Shown: piece by piece, positions 10,801 through 21,101 of the stretch
Layout: every line of letters begins with the position of its first letter
Position numbering within the stretch: the first letter of the stretch is position 1
From: Tipula vernalis
Lineage: Eukaryota > Arthropoda > Insecta > Diptera > Tipulidae
NCBI GenBank assembly: GCA_958295665.1
Contig: OY282560.1
Location: forward strand, 257,800,868 to 257,864,867
Reading direction: 5' to 3'
Length of the DNA: 64,000 nucleotides
The notes under the pieces: model-generated
Database searches by the model: none
What the model was told of the DNA's origin: nothing
The model's input: only the letters and a program-made list of their open reading frames with translations
Position numbers and translations under genes: made by a program

Positions 10801-12423
10801 TACAGTGGTACATATTCGTTTAAACGCACTTGATTTATTTCAGACTTTTTTAAATTAAAAAGAAAATCGTTAACATTCGGCAACCTTCGCCACACGAAAT
10901 TAATGTATTTAATGGTTCTTGTTTACGGTAAAATTTGTATTGTTTTTGTCGTTGTTGTTGTAATAATTTGTTCTCATTTCATTATTGTAGTGCACATGTG
11001 CCAGGCATATTCGTTTAAACGCAGCACGAAATTGTTCGTATTTTTGAAAGTTAATAAAATTTTAAAAATATTTTTTTACGTTTACAGAGTAGATTGGTAA
11101 GTTATCTCTTTTTAAATGCAAATAAAAAACCGCGGTAGTGAATCCTTTATATTTTTTCAGAAGATAGGAAAAATGCCTAAAGGAAAATACTTGTCGGAGA
11201 AAGAAAAAATTGAAATTGATTTTTATCACAAAAGCAAATACTCAAATCGCAAAATCGGACGTCTAATTAACCGATCTGAGTCTGTCGTTCGCAACTTTTT
11301 AAAAAAAAGAGACAGGTATGGTTTAAAAAAACCCACAAATGGTAATCGAAAATTGTCAAAGAGATAAATTGCGATGATAAAACTCGAGGCAACCAAAAAT
11401 AAACTCAATGCTACTCAAATACAAATTAAGCATAATCTGCCAGTATCGAAAAATCATGTATCCCATATTTTGCGATCGATTCCTTACATTAAATGGAAGA
11501 AGCCTCTTTGCAAACCATCGCTTAAACCACACCACATAACAGCACGGTTAGAATTTGCTCGTAGACACATGCAATGGACAACCCAATGGAATAAAATAAT
11601 CTTTTCCGATGAAAAGCAATTTAATTTAGACGGTCCCGACTCCATGAGCTGTTATGATCTTCGAAGTAATGATGTTCAGATGTCGAAAAGAAACTTTGGA
11701 GGTGGCAGCGTTATGGTGTGGGCGGCGTTCTCTGTAACTGGAAAGGCTCAGATTTGTTTTGTTCCTCCAAAAATGAACTCGGTCATGTATAACGAAATGT
11801 TGGAAGACGTTCTTATCACTTTTATGGAAGAAAAAATGGACGATGACTGCGTCTTTCAGCAGGACAACGCAGCAATCCATGTCTCAAGGGCATCATTGGA
11901 GTGGTTTAGGGAGCACAAGATCCCTCGTCTGGAATAGCCAGCATGTAGTCCCGATTTGAATCCCATGGAAAACCTATGGGGTATCATGGTTCGCAGGATT
12001 TACGATCAAAAGCCTCAAAATCATTCTTTTCGTACGGTTATGGAGCTCAAATTGAAAATCAAAGAAGTTTGGGCTGAAATCGGTCCGGAAATACTTCAAA
12101 ATTTAGTAAATTCGATGCCAAATAGAATATTTGTACTTATTCAAAAAAATGGAAAATCAATAAACTACTAAATACCATATTTTTATTATTTTTCCTAAGT
12201 GCGTTTAAACGAATATTTCTTGTAATACCGTTGCTCTTATAAATAAGTGTTTGAAAAAAATATGTATGTAAATATTTTTATTTGTTTGAATTATATATTA
12301 ATTACTCATACATTGATCCTTAAAATACATTAACACAATTGCACTTTTATGTAGGTTTTTTCATTTCTCAACATCAAATTGATTAAAGGCAGTTGTGCGT
12401 TTAAACGAATATTTACCACTGTA
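10801..12423 (+). mobile_element. Tc3-like Tc1/mariner transposon, 1.6 kb
   Basis: It is bounded by TA on both sides. The terminal inverted repeats start TACAGTGGTA and run into attcgtttaaacgcac, about 29 bp with one mismatch. A second, inner copy of the site attcgtttaaacgca lies at 11009-11023 on the left and 12199-12214 on the right, about 190-200 bp inside each outer copy, giving the two-site (IR/DR) arrangement known for some Tc1/Tc3 elements, where inner sites bind transposase. It contains one transposase gene on the plus strand. Confidence 0.93.
11173..12171 (+). pseudogene. Tc3-like transposase with two nonsense codons
   Basis: The start ATG at 11173 follows the left inverted repeats and the frame runs to TAA at 12171, about 332 codons, normal for Tc1/Tc3 transposases. 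The N-terminal third is a paired helix-turn-helix DNA-binding region (SEKEKIEIDFYHKSKYSNRK, then the VSKNHVSHILRSI motif). The catalytic triad is visible: first D in IIFSDEKQFNLDG, second D in VFQQDNAAIH, and E in SPDLNPMENLW, with 34 residues between the second D and E (DD34E). The enzyme would cut and paste the surrounding element at TA sites. The frame is broken only by TAA at 11365-11367 and TAG at 11935-11937; no frameshift is needed. This copy is therefore dead but young. Confidence 0.95.
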
Positions 12424-12431
12424 TTTTAGTT

Positions 12432-13077
12432 GAATTGCTTTCACCAAAAATAAAAAAATTATAACAACAATCGAACTAGATAGACCAAAAAATAGTTTAC
12501 CCGGTGTCTACACTATGCAAATTCACTGATATTTTCTATCATTAATTTTATGTTTGTATATGTTTTTTTTCAATGTGTTGACAAATATCTATCCAAAAAA
12601 TATCATAGCTGGGCATTTCACTATCACAATCCTAGTGTTTCCTCGGCCAAACGTGATAAAAAATATCATGATACTGCACGTCAATTACCTAAGACCCTAA
12701 CTTCATTCCGTTAAATTTTATATCAAATCCGAGGAAACGACCAAAATGAAAAAATAAAAGCAAACGTTAAAATTAAACGTCAAACAATTTAATTTATTCT
12801 AATTTTTTTGTATTAAAGATAATTAATTATAATTTTTTGTAGTACATAACATATTTTAAAGTGTTAAATAAATTTTTAGTTTCAATTCTCACTAGCTCAC
12901 TCAAAAAAATTAAACAAATCTGAAATAAATTTTTAGTTTCAATACCTGCCACAAGAGTCGAATTGATAAGAAAATACAAGAAAAAAAATTAGATCAAAAT
13001 TTGGTTAATTTTTGCTGTTACTTTAACCAGCCGCTAACCAAATAAAATGCCTAACTCATTTTGGTTGAAAGCAATAC
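12432..13077. mobile_element. MITE family A, copy 2, split by a 400-bp insertion
   Basis: The two ends match family A. The left part runs to about 12497 and the right part resumes at about 12900 with tttttagtttcaatacctgcc. The intervening sequence is foreign to the other copies. The Tc3-like element ends only 8 bp to its left. Confidence 0.85.
12498..12895. mobile_element. insertion in MITE A copy 2, carrying a fold-back unit of the co-varying family
   Basis: It begins cccggtgtctacactatgc. The block at 12631-12760 has the plan seen at 24289 and 20100: gtgtt + variable block, then gataaaaaatatcatgat, then ctaacttcatt, then the inverse of the variable block. Here the variable block is ttcctcgg (12639-12646) and its inverse ccgaggaa (12729-12736). 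The opening also looks like an uninterrupted version of the site that holds the nested elements at 23095-26122. Confidence 0.6.
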
Positions 13078-13128
13078 CACAGAATAATAAACAACTGTGG
13101 CTATTCTGTGGCAATACACTTATTTGTC

Positions 13129-13360
13129 GTATTTCCATGAGAATTTTACAACAACAATTGCTCGCGACACGAATTAAATAATTCAAACAAAAAGTTTGAA
13201 TTATTTAATTCATTCCTAATTTTAGTTATACTACCTGACACCAAATGCCAAATTGTTCTTTATCTTTGTCAGTTTGTTGTTTATTTCAATTCGAAAAAAT
13301 AATTCGCGACTGTTTTCATGAGAAAAAATAATTCGAATTAAATTTTTCTCATGGAAATAC
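13129..13360. mobile_element. MITE with gtatttccatgagaa ends and an internal hairpin
   Basis: The ends gtatttccatgagaa and ttctcatggaaatac are inverted copies. Inside, 13171-13211 is a perfect palindrome whose arms read gaattaaataattcaaac. It lacks coding sequence. Confidence 0.6.
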
Positions 13361-13702
13361 AGCTATTGTTGACCAAAGTTTAATTCGAATTATTTTGGGT
13401 TTATTTTTTTCCAAGAAAAGAGCCAATTTGATTTAATTGACAAAAGCCAACATTTCGAAATAAAATATAAATTTATTATGTATACCATATGACTCTGGTG
13501 GCAGCTATCACAGCCAACAATTAGAATTATGTTTAAATGAACCCAATTTTTTTTTTGGGTTAGAGTTATTATTGTGGGGATTTATCCTATGCAATGGTTG
13601 TTGTAAATTGGTCAAGGAAATACGCTAGTTGTAATTTTACTTTAGCATTGCTAATTTAGCTTGGTATAAAAGCAGCAATTGTAGATAAAACCAATACATA
13701 AG

Positions 13703-15217
13703 ATTAAACAATTTTTATTTGGTTTGGGGCTCTTTTTATTTCTTTTTAAATAATTAAAGCTTTACCGTTCGAACCCTACTCGGGTTCATTTTCAAAAGCG
13801 TAATGAAAAATATATCAAAAATTCCTTCTTTTACACATAAATCAAAAAATAAAGAAATCACAAATTTTTATTAAAAGCGACTTTTCATGGAAACGCCCAG
13901 CCATGTATTTTCGAAAAAAAACTTGCCAATGCGCTTTCATATAAAAACAGTTGTACAATTGAATAAAAATAAAGTTGCATGAGGCAAAAAACAATTTAGA
14001 TGAACAAATCATAAGAGTTACCAATATACGCGTAATCTTCAATGATATTTATTGAATTTGTACTTGATTTAATTTGTAGCATTTCCAAAAGCGATCTTTT
14101 TCTACAATTTGTTTTTTTTCTCGAGAATTTTTATATTTTTATGTTATCTAAACTGATTTGATGGTTTGTATTTTTCAGATGTCGTGTAAGTGCACTAATG
14201 CTTAAATTTTGATCTTTATTTATGTCACTTTTGTGTTGGTAAAATCTTATTAATTTTAGAAAAAAGATTTTACCTTTGTGTTGGTAAAATCTTTTTTCTA
14301 AAATTAATAAGATTTTACCAACCCAAAAGTGACATAAATAAAGATCAAAATTTAAGTATTAGTGCACTTACACGACATGTGAAAAATACAAACCATCAAA
14401 TCAGTTTAGATAACATAAAAATTCTCCAGAAACAAAACAATTTTAGAAAAAGATCGATTTTGGAAATGCTACATTGTCATTGAAGATTACGCGTATATTG
14501 GTAACTCTTATGATTTGTTCATCTAAATGGTGTTTTGCCTCATGCAATTTTATTTTTATTCAATTGTACAACCGTTTTATATGAAAACGCATTAGCAAGT
14601 GTTTTTCGAAAATACATGGCTGGGCGTTTCCATGAAAAGTCGGTTTTCATAAAAACACACAACCCGTAAAAACAAAGTTTTTGACTATATATCCTTTATA
14701 TATAAGACTCGGTCGATTGCAATTCAGTTTCGATCTTCTTCACCATGATTAAAATTTAAAATTCAATGAGTAAGGGTCATTCAAAAAACAAATTTGAATT
14801 TTAAACTTACTTGAAGAAACATTTGGAACACTACTAGATTGAATTTTTTAAATTGAAAATTAAAGAAAAAAACTTAGTTATAGTATGTTGATCGAACTGA
14901 AATTTTGCCAAAAAGCATTGTTAGGAGACAAAAGTCGATGTGCAAAATTTCAGCGCGAGAGGATCACGGGAAGTGGGTCAATTTTGAACTTGAAGATCGT
15001 AAGGACACTCAAGCAAGCAATCAAGCAGGTGAAGTTAATATAAAGGATATAAAAATTTGTGATTGCTTAATTTTTTTGATTTAAGTATAAAAGAAGGAAT
15101 TTTTGATATATTTTCATTACGCTTTTGAAAATGAAACCGAATAGGGTTCGAAAGCTAAAGCTTTAATTAGTTAAAAAGAAATAAAAAGAGCCCTAAACCA
15201 AATAAAAATTGTTTAAT
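13703..15217. mobile_element. 1.5-kb palindromic fold-back element
   Basis: The arms are inverted copies over almost the entire length: 13703-13870 pairs with about 15050-15217, and 13870-14270 with about 14280-14650. The centre at about 14230-14320 is a tight palindrome (gttggtaaaatctt... repeated in inverse). The right arm carries roughly 400 bp (14650-15050) with no partner in the left arm, an insertion or a deletion of the other arm. It has no transposase. Confidence 0.85.
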
Positions 15218-15442
15218 TTATAAATATTAATTGGCTCATAAAAATAAAACATCAATACATACGAGTTCTAAAATCAAAAATTCTTTCGGCGAAGCTAATT
15301 GAAATAATTTTTTCGGTTTTTTATCTTATTGCTAATGTGTTTTTCTATTGACGCAAAGAAACAGAGCAATTTAAAAAAAAAACTCTGAAATAACTTTCTA
15401 CTGAAGAGTTCAACTACGGGCATATTTTTTTTTGTCTAGATT

Positions 15443-15602
15443 GGGGGATATTTGTGAATTCAATTCGAACTTATTCAAGTCTTCGAAATGTTGGAATCTT
15501 ATTTGAATTGAATCAGATTCTATTGTTTCTTATTTAAGTGAAATACGCAACTTATACTTCGAAGAGTCGAATAAGTTCGAATAGAATTCACAAAAAGCCC
15601 TC
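15443..15602. mobile_element. 160-bp MITE (ttgtgaattcaattcgaac family)
   Basis: The left end (tttgtgaattcaattcgaac) and the right end (gttcgaatagaattcacaaa) form terminal inverted repeats. Related left ends lie at 2586 and 6513 (tttgtgaattcgattcgaac) and a fragment at about 52125-52185. Confidence 0.65.
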
Positions 15603-15674
15603 CAGTTCTTTTGAAACATTAGAACCGAGATAATAACCGTGTTAATGCATTATTGCTCGTAAATATAGTAACGC

Positions 15675-15989
15675 GGACCGAGCAAACGGCGCAGTGGTTA
15701 AAGCTGCAGCGGTTGGATCGGGATGTACCGGGTTCGAATCCCTATAGGGGCGGGATGCAAAAGGGATTTTTCATCATCCGATTACGATCGCTGATGAAGA
15801 TGAACACATCTATGACTCCCTTTTGAGAGTGCAGAATCCATGGGCCGACCCACCTTTCATGTCAGCACTACAGGTTTTGGCATGAAGTAATGCAATGTGC
15901 AGGTGGTTTTCAAAAGACGGATCTGTATTTGGCTACTCCAGGCGTTAAGTAGGACGGTAAAAAATAAATCAAGAAAACAAACAAACAAA
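15675..15989 (+). mobile_element. tRNA-derived SINE, full length
   Basis: The head is tRNA-like with both RNA polymerase III internal promoter boxes: A box ggcgcagtgg (15688-15697) and B box ggttcgaatcc (15731-15741), spaced as in tRNA genes. A tRNA-unrelated body of about 230 bp follows, ending in an A/C-rich tail (aaaacaaacaaacaaaa). It is flanked by a 12-bp target-site duplication with one mismatch, atatagtaacgc (15663-15674) and atatggtaacgc (15990-16001). A second, truncated copy is at 2476-2567. Mobilisation would need a partner LINE. Confidence 0.9.
15688..15741 (+). promoter_or_regulatory. RNA polymerase III A and B boxes of the SINE
   Basis: A box at 15688-15697 and B box at 15731-15741, an internal type 2 promoter. 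See the SINE entry. Confidence 0.8.
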
Positions 15990-16110
15990 ATATGGTAACG
16001 CTGCATTTTTGTTCGAGATGCCTTCAATCGAACCCGGTAACTTCAGATCCAAACCCCCTCAGCTTTAAGCAGTGCTGTCCTTACTAAGAAAACGCTAAGC
16101 GAATTTAGTT

Positions 16111-16368
16111 GTATTGCTTTCACCAAAAATACAAAAATTACAACAACAATTGTACTAGATAGACCAAAAAATGGTTTAGCTAGCCCAAAAAAAATTAGTG
16201 GTTAAATAAATCTTAACCAAATTTTTAGTTTCAATACCTGCCACAAGAGTTGAATTGACAAGAAAATTCATGTATTTTCTTAAACCAAAATTCGGTTAAT
16301 TTTTGCTGTTGTTTTGACCAGTCGTTAACCAAATAAAATATCTAACTCATTTTGGTTGAAAGCAATAC
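16111..16368. mobile_element. MITE family A, copy 3
   Basis: Complete copy with gtattgctttcaccaaaa and ttttggttgaaagcaata ends and the same body as 10521-10779. Confidence 0.88.
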
Positions 16369-16589
16369 ACTTTTATAGTCCGTTCAAATACACCGTATTT
16401 TTAGCACCTACGTACGAAGATCAAATTGAATATAATTTCTTCAATCAACTTTCATTCAATCGAGACCAGGGTTAGCCGTAAATTAACCAGAAGGTAGTTC
16501 TGATTCATTAGTCTATTGCAGTTTTCTTTCGCTTGATCATTTTTAACAAAAATCAAACAACTCTTGTTCAGTCAATAGACATAAAGCGC

Positions 16590-16837
16590 GTTTTTTTATT
16601 CGCTCCGGCTAGCTGCTATCGAGAGCCGTCATTTTTCTACGCCTAAATTTAAATTTGACGCGCTATTTATTGGTAAATTAAACTTATTTAACATCAAACT
16701 ATCATTTTTAATTCAATTGTTTACCAAAAACTTCATATAAAAAATATTTGGCTCTACCTATTTATACGGAGCGCTATCGGGAGCCACTTTTTATATGACG
16801 GCTCTCGATAGCAGCTATCCGGAGCGAATAAAAAAAC
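16590..16837. mobile_element. 248-bp MITE with about 43-bp terminal inverted repeats
   Basis: The left end gtttttttattcgctccggc and the right end ggagcgaataaaaaaac are inverted, and the match continues through gctgctatcgagagccgtcat. A truncated relative lies at 60851-61045. Confidence 0.85.
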
Positions 16838-17441
16838 ACTACAATAATTTTCTTCATTTCGTTTCTTAAATCTTCGGCATTCCTCCCTCCCTAATTAAAC
16901 TTCAAAAGTTAATGGAAGCATACATATAAATTAAATAAGACAAATAATTTAGCTTACCTGTTTAATATACATTTCAAAAGGATAAGAAATCGTTTCTAAA
17001 TGGTTGGAAATGAATTGAATGATTATCACTTATTATTTTTCACTCCATTGAACAATTAACAACCATTTATGAATTAACGAAGCTCGCTTTACAGTTTGAT
17101 ATTTTTAATTCTAATTTTGACACCTGTGTTTTTTTGTGAATCCCCAGTATGCCGTTTTTGTTAATTTACCCCAAAAAACAAGTTTCGACGAGAACGATGG
17201 AGGTATAACACTATAGAGCAGAAATAAACAAACGTCAAGAACGACTAAAATGTATTAGGGACGTATCCGAACCTTGTGATGATTATTCCTGCTATAATAA
17301 TTATGACCAATAATTTCTTTCAATAATTATGACATTATTTTGTATGTAACAAAATTATTACAGCCACTAACTTTTGTAAATTTGACACTTCTGTAATAAT
17401 ATTCATAAACAATAACAATAATTAAGCCTATTACATTCCTA
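16838..17441. other. no feature recognised
   Basis: AT-rich sequence. I see no gene, no tRNA and no clear repeat, apart from local taat/attat-rich inverted motifs at 17280-17430. Confidence 0.4.
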
Positions 17442-17501
17442 GTGTTCGGTCTGGCCAAAATGAAAAAAAAAATCACAATTTATATGTCAAAATATGTAGC
17501 A

Positions 17502-17857
17502 TAAAGCCTGATTTCCATTATGAAATATTTACTGACAGTATAAACAAAATGGGATAAAAATATATATTCGCGTGCTGTGTGAGAGAAAAAAAACACTTTT
17601 TAAGTTTTACAGTACTGAAAAAATTATTATAGTATACTGACTTTTTTATAGTATACTGACAAAATTTACTGAAAAATATATGAAGCAAAGTATATTTTTT
17701 CAGTACTGGAAAAATATTTCAATTTTTCAATGCAATTTTTCAAAAAAAATTAAAAACAAAGAATGATCTGTGTCAATTCAATGAAATTCTCGATGTTTAT
17801 GTTTTTATTCAGTAAAAAGTACTGTCAGTAAATGTTTCATAATGGAAACCAGGCTTA
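17502..17857. mobile_element. MITE with taaagcctg.tttccatta ends
   Basis: The left end (taaagcctgatttccattat, continuing gaaatatttactgacagta) and the right end (tactgtcagtaaatgtttca, continuing taatggaaaccaggctta) are inverted copies. A further copy of just the end lies immediately right at 17871-17905 (taagcctggtttccattaag). Confidence 0.8.
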
Positions 17858-17944
17858 AAACGCAATTATTTAAGCCTGGTTTCCATTAAGAAACATTTAC
17901 TGACTACATTTAAACAAACCTACGTTTTGAACAGGGGATGTTAC

Positions 17945-18150
17945 CTTCTATTTCGTGCTACCTGTCTATGATTGCCATACGAGCTACATTTATTGTTATG
18001 TTTGTAAATAGTGATACGACATCGAATGACACTAGTACTTCATTTTCTTTTAAAATAGTTACGTCCAATATTTCTTTCAGTGCAAAAGAGTTCTTAATAT
18101 TGAACGTGCTTGATTCTATTAGTGGTTTTAGATAAGTTATCAATAATTGA
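17945..18150 (-). pseudogene. Penelope-like element reverse transcriptase fragment
   Basis: Read on the minus strand the fragment contains VSFDVVSLFTNI preceded by a LKPLIESSTFNIKNSF-like segment. SFDVVSLFTNIP is the diagnostic reverse transcriptase motif containing the first catalytic aspartate in Penelope-like elements. Only about 65 residues are recognisable, and the GIY-YIG endonuclease and the rest of the RT are absent. Upstream on this strand, but on the opposite DNA strand, lies a hairpin resembling the ribozyme motif of such elements (18451-18480). Confidence 0.82.
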
Positions 18151-18450
18151 GGTCGTCATAGAAAAAATTCTTGAAAGAAAACAAACAAAAAAAATTTTTA
18201 TCATTAATATTTTTTACGGTTTGACAAGATTCAAGAAATTGAATTAAAAAAGTATTTTGTTATATTAAATTAACATATATTTAAAAAAAATTAGTGATAA
18301 GAAGTAACTAGTTCCCTGTGGTATGTAATCGTTCTTTTGTATTGTTTTTGAAAAAGTTTCTGTTCATAATTTTTATAAAATTCTGATATATTTAACGTAC
18401 ATTACTATTCTGCTATATTGTTATTTTTAGTTACGAAAATTGTAAGTCCT

Positions 18451-18480
18451 TTGGAAGATGACCGACAGGTCGAAATATTA
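18451..18480 (+). ncRNA. decayed hammerhead-ribozyme-like motif
   Basis: The sequence gaaga-t-gacc-gaca-ggtc-gaaat has a 4-bp stem (gacc/ggtc) closed by GACA and followed directly by GAAA. That matches stem II plus the GAAA core of minimal hammerheads found in Penelope-like elements. The other core strand, CUGANGA, is only partly kept (TGGAAGA), so this copy should not cleave. It is on the opposite strand to the RT fragment, which is possible because these elements often carry inverted terminal copies. The call rests on one short motif. Confidence 0.4.
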
Positions 18481-18613
18481 AGGCAAAAATTATATAAAAA
18501 TATATAAATAAAGAAAAAATAAACTTGTCTATAAAAAGCCAAAAACAACAAAAAATAAACTAATAAGTGTATTTTGTTTATTGATGTGTGATGTATTGAT
18601 TTTTTGCCTTTAG

Positions 18614-19465
18614 ATCAACGACAACATTGTTATGCGTGCAGAACCAGATGATTTTGAGAAAACAATGGGCCAAACGTGTGCGATTTGTTTATTACAGGCG
18701 CCCGTGAGGTTGAATTCAACAACAAAAAAGTTTGAGTACTATTTCTTAAGTTAAAAATGTTAACTAATTAGGAATAATTTTTTTTTAGGTAATCATTATT
18801 TATGTTATGTTCCAATGCCAAAACAAAAGGCATTCCAAAAAATTCAAACCAGATTAGTACGTGAATTAGAAAAGAAATTGTTCGGTAAACATGTTGTATT
18901 CATTAAAATTTACCAAAGCCAACACGTAAAACAAGAACTCAATTGAAGCAAAAGCGCCCACGATCAAGATCATTGACGGCTATTAATGATGCTATATTGC
19001 TATCTTAGAAGATTTAGTATTCCCAGCAGAAATTTTAGGTAATCGCATTCGTGTCAAACTAGATGGATCGCAGGTGATCAAAGTTAATTTGTTTAAAACA
19101 ACAAATTACAATTGAACTTAAAGTGAGTGCAGTTTACAAATTTATAAATCAGGATTACCCGCCCTTGTGTTTTTTTTTGGTAGATCAAACCAAGTTTACT
19201 AAAAGCCGAAAAAGTCGCAAAGTTAATTTTGTAGACAAACGTCACTGAGACGTATAGCTAATATTGTGTTGGATATAAACTTACAGAAACATTTCATCCA
19301 AAATTCTTTAACTTTCTTGTTCTGGTTAAATAATTTGGACTAATGATTTTTTTTCTACTTTTTCAGGTTGAGACATTTACATCAGTAAAAAGCTAAAAAA
19401 TGTAAAAATTATGTAAAAAGCTAACAGGGCGAGTTACCACATTCGAATTCTCTGAGCCATTCTTA
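18614..19465 (+). pseudogene. RpS7: decayed, intron-containing copy of ribosomal protein S7
   Basis: Three blocks match the small-subunit protein eS7 in order. Block 1 (18614-18732) gives PDDFEK and then, after an internal loss, ITGAREVEFNNKK. Block 2 (18789-19091) gives [70 protein letters not shown] and GSQVIKVNL. Block 3 (19367-19465) gives VETFTSV and KKLTGRVTTFEF. Blocks 2 and 3 start after good AG acceptors (ttttttttag, tttttcag), and block 1 follows ttgcctttag, so introns are retained. This is a duplicated genomic copy, not a reverse-transcribed one. It has several frameshifts, a missing segment of about 20 codons in block 1 and stops. The initiator exon and C-terminus are not found. 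It cannot make S7. Confidence 0.93.
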
Positions 19466-20099
19466 TTCAAAAACTTTGTTTAACATGATTAAGATCATAA
19501 GTATTAATCGCTAAAGAAAATACAAAAAAATTAAAAACTATCATTTTATCTTTAATTTAATAGAAATTTTGTTGTTTAAATTGCTATGAAATGGGACAAT
19601 TTTTCCGAAAATTTAGTGTAGGTACTTTGGACAAAATAATACATACAAAGGACACTAGAAATCACAATAAAAATAAATCTATTCGCAATTCCCTAGGAAA
19701 ACCAAAATAGTGCCATGATCGGAATACATAGTAGTCCTACAGATTTTGTTTACAATTTACAAACGAATTTTCATTGTTTACTGAATTGGGTAAGAAGAAA
19801 ATCGCTAAAATATTGAAAACCAAAAGTTTCTAATTAACGATAGCTAAAATATCCTGCATTTACTAAATATCAAATTTTAATAGTTTTAATAGAAAATTTC
19901 AATTTATTGTTGATAATTTTGAATTTAAGATGATAAATTTAAATTTTGTATTAAACCTGTTAAAATATTATTTATATTATATAGTAAAATGCACGATATT
20001 TTAGCTGTTGTAAGTTAAAAACAAACGTTTTTCACTATATTTGCATTTTTCTTACATAATTTGGTGAAAAATGATAATTCGTTCTCCATATGTACCGGC
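19466..20099. other. no gene recognised
   Basis: AT-rich. At about 19690-19715 there is a weak, one-sided similarity to the ends of the ...aatagggccactg MITE family (20634, 32592). Nothing else is supported. Confidence 0.4.
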
Positions 20100-20257
20100 G
20101 TTTTAAGTAGAGTTTGACGTATAAAACCAAATTTTTCATTTTTGGCTGTTCGGTCAGGTTTGACGTATATTTAACGAGGTGAAGTTAGCAGGAAATGAGT
20201 TTGACGTAAAATATCATGTTTTTTTTTTTCATTTTGGCCAATGGCCAGACCGAACAC
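20100..20257. repeat. fold-back unit of the co-varying family (variable block cggtctgg)
   Basis: Read on the minus strand it has the plan seen at 24289-24400 and 12631-12760: gtgtt + variable block cggtctgg (plus-strand 20245-20252), a poly-A/atcatgat-like block, ctaacttcac, and the inverse of the variable block with one mismatch (20151-20158). The same gtgttcggtctggcc end, in the opposite orientation, lies at 17442-17456. The two could be the ends of one 2.8-kb element that contains the Penelope fragment and the S7 pseudogene. Confidence 0.55.
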
Positions 20258-20633
20258 GTCCATTAATTTATTTCTAAAAAAATTAGTACAAATTAATTTT
20301 TATTAAAATTAAACAAAATTTTCCACGAACTTATTACAAAATATTGAAGAGAAAATTATTTCATTCACGTCAAAATTATTACAAAAAAAAAAAAAAAATA
20401 TATCACAGACTTCGGACACGTCCTAGGCCCTTGTTTAGAATTTTATTCAATGTATTAGAATAAAGTGGGTTGCTTTGCTTAAAATAAAACAATTAAAGTT
20501 TTAAAAACATTTTTATTTTAGATGCAAATAGACTTATAATTATTTTTAAATTCAACATTTTTAATAAAATTAATTTTATTATTAAAAATAACTTTTCTAA
20601 AAATGCGGCATTATTGTACACTTTTAGTACGGA

Positions 20634-21101
20634 GCTGTGGTATTCTGGTAATTCCCGGGGAACTAGCAATAATTTTTTTTACAGCAGTTATTCCCAGATA
20701 CATATTTCCAACTTTTTAATCCCCATTTTCGTAAAGTAGATTCTGTCAATTGGGGAATAAATATACAGGGGAAATAAATTTAGTTATATCAAAATTATTA
20801 TAATTACTCTTATTTATTACAATACTATTTTTAAAATTATTAGGTAATTTAACCCATACAAACAATATTAATATTATTAACTACATATAAACAAACATTT
20901 TCGATTAAAATCTATTCCCCACCAATTCTTTAATAAAATCGGTGTGGAAAAACAAACGTCAAAACTGCTGTAATTGGGAATAATTTTTTTCCAATAAAAA
21001 ATCTTTCCCGAACACCAGAATACTCTTTGGAGAAAATGGAATAATACTGCAACAAAATTTAAAATTTATATTCCCCGAGAACTACCAAAATAGGGCCACT
21101 G
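20634..21101. mobile_element. MITE of the ...aatagggccactg family
   Basis: The left end (gctgtggtattctggtaatt) and the right end (aactaccaaaatagggccac) are inverted and diverged. A better-preserved relative is at 32592-33005. Confidence 0.6.

Noticed and set aside
17938..18135. 65-residue plus-strand frame
   Set aside because: Shadow of the Penelope-like RT fragment, which reads convincingly on the minus strand.
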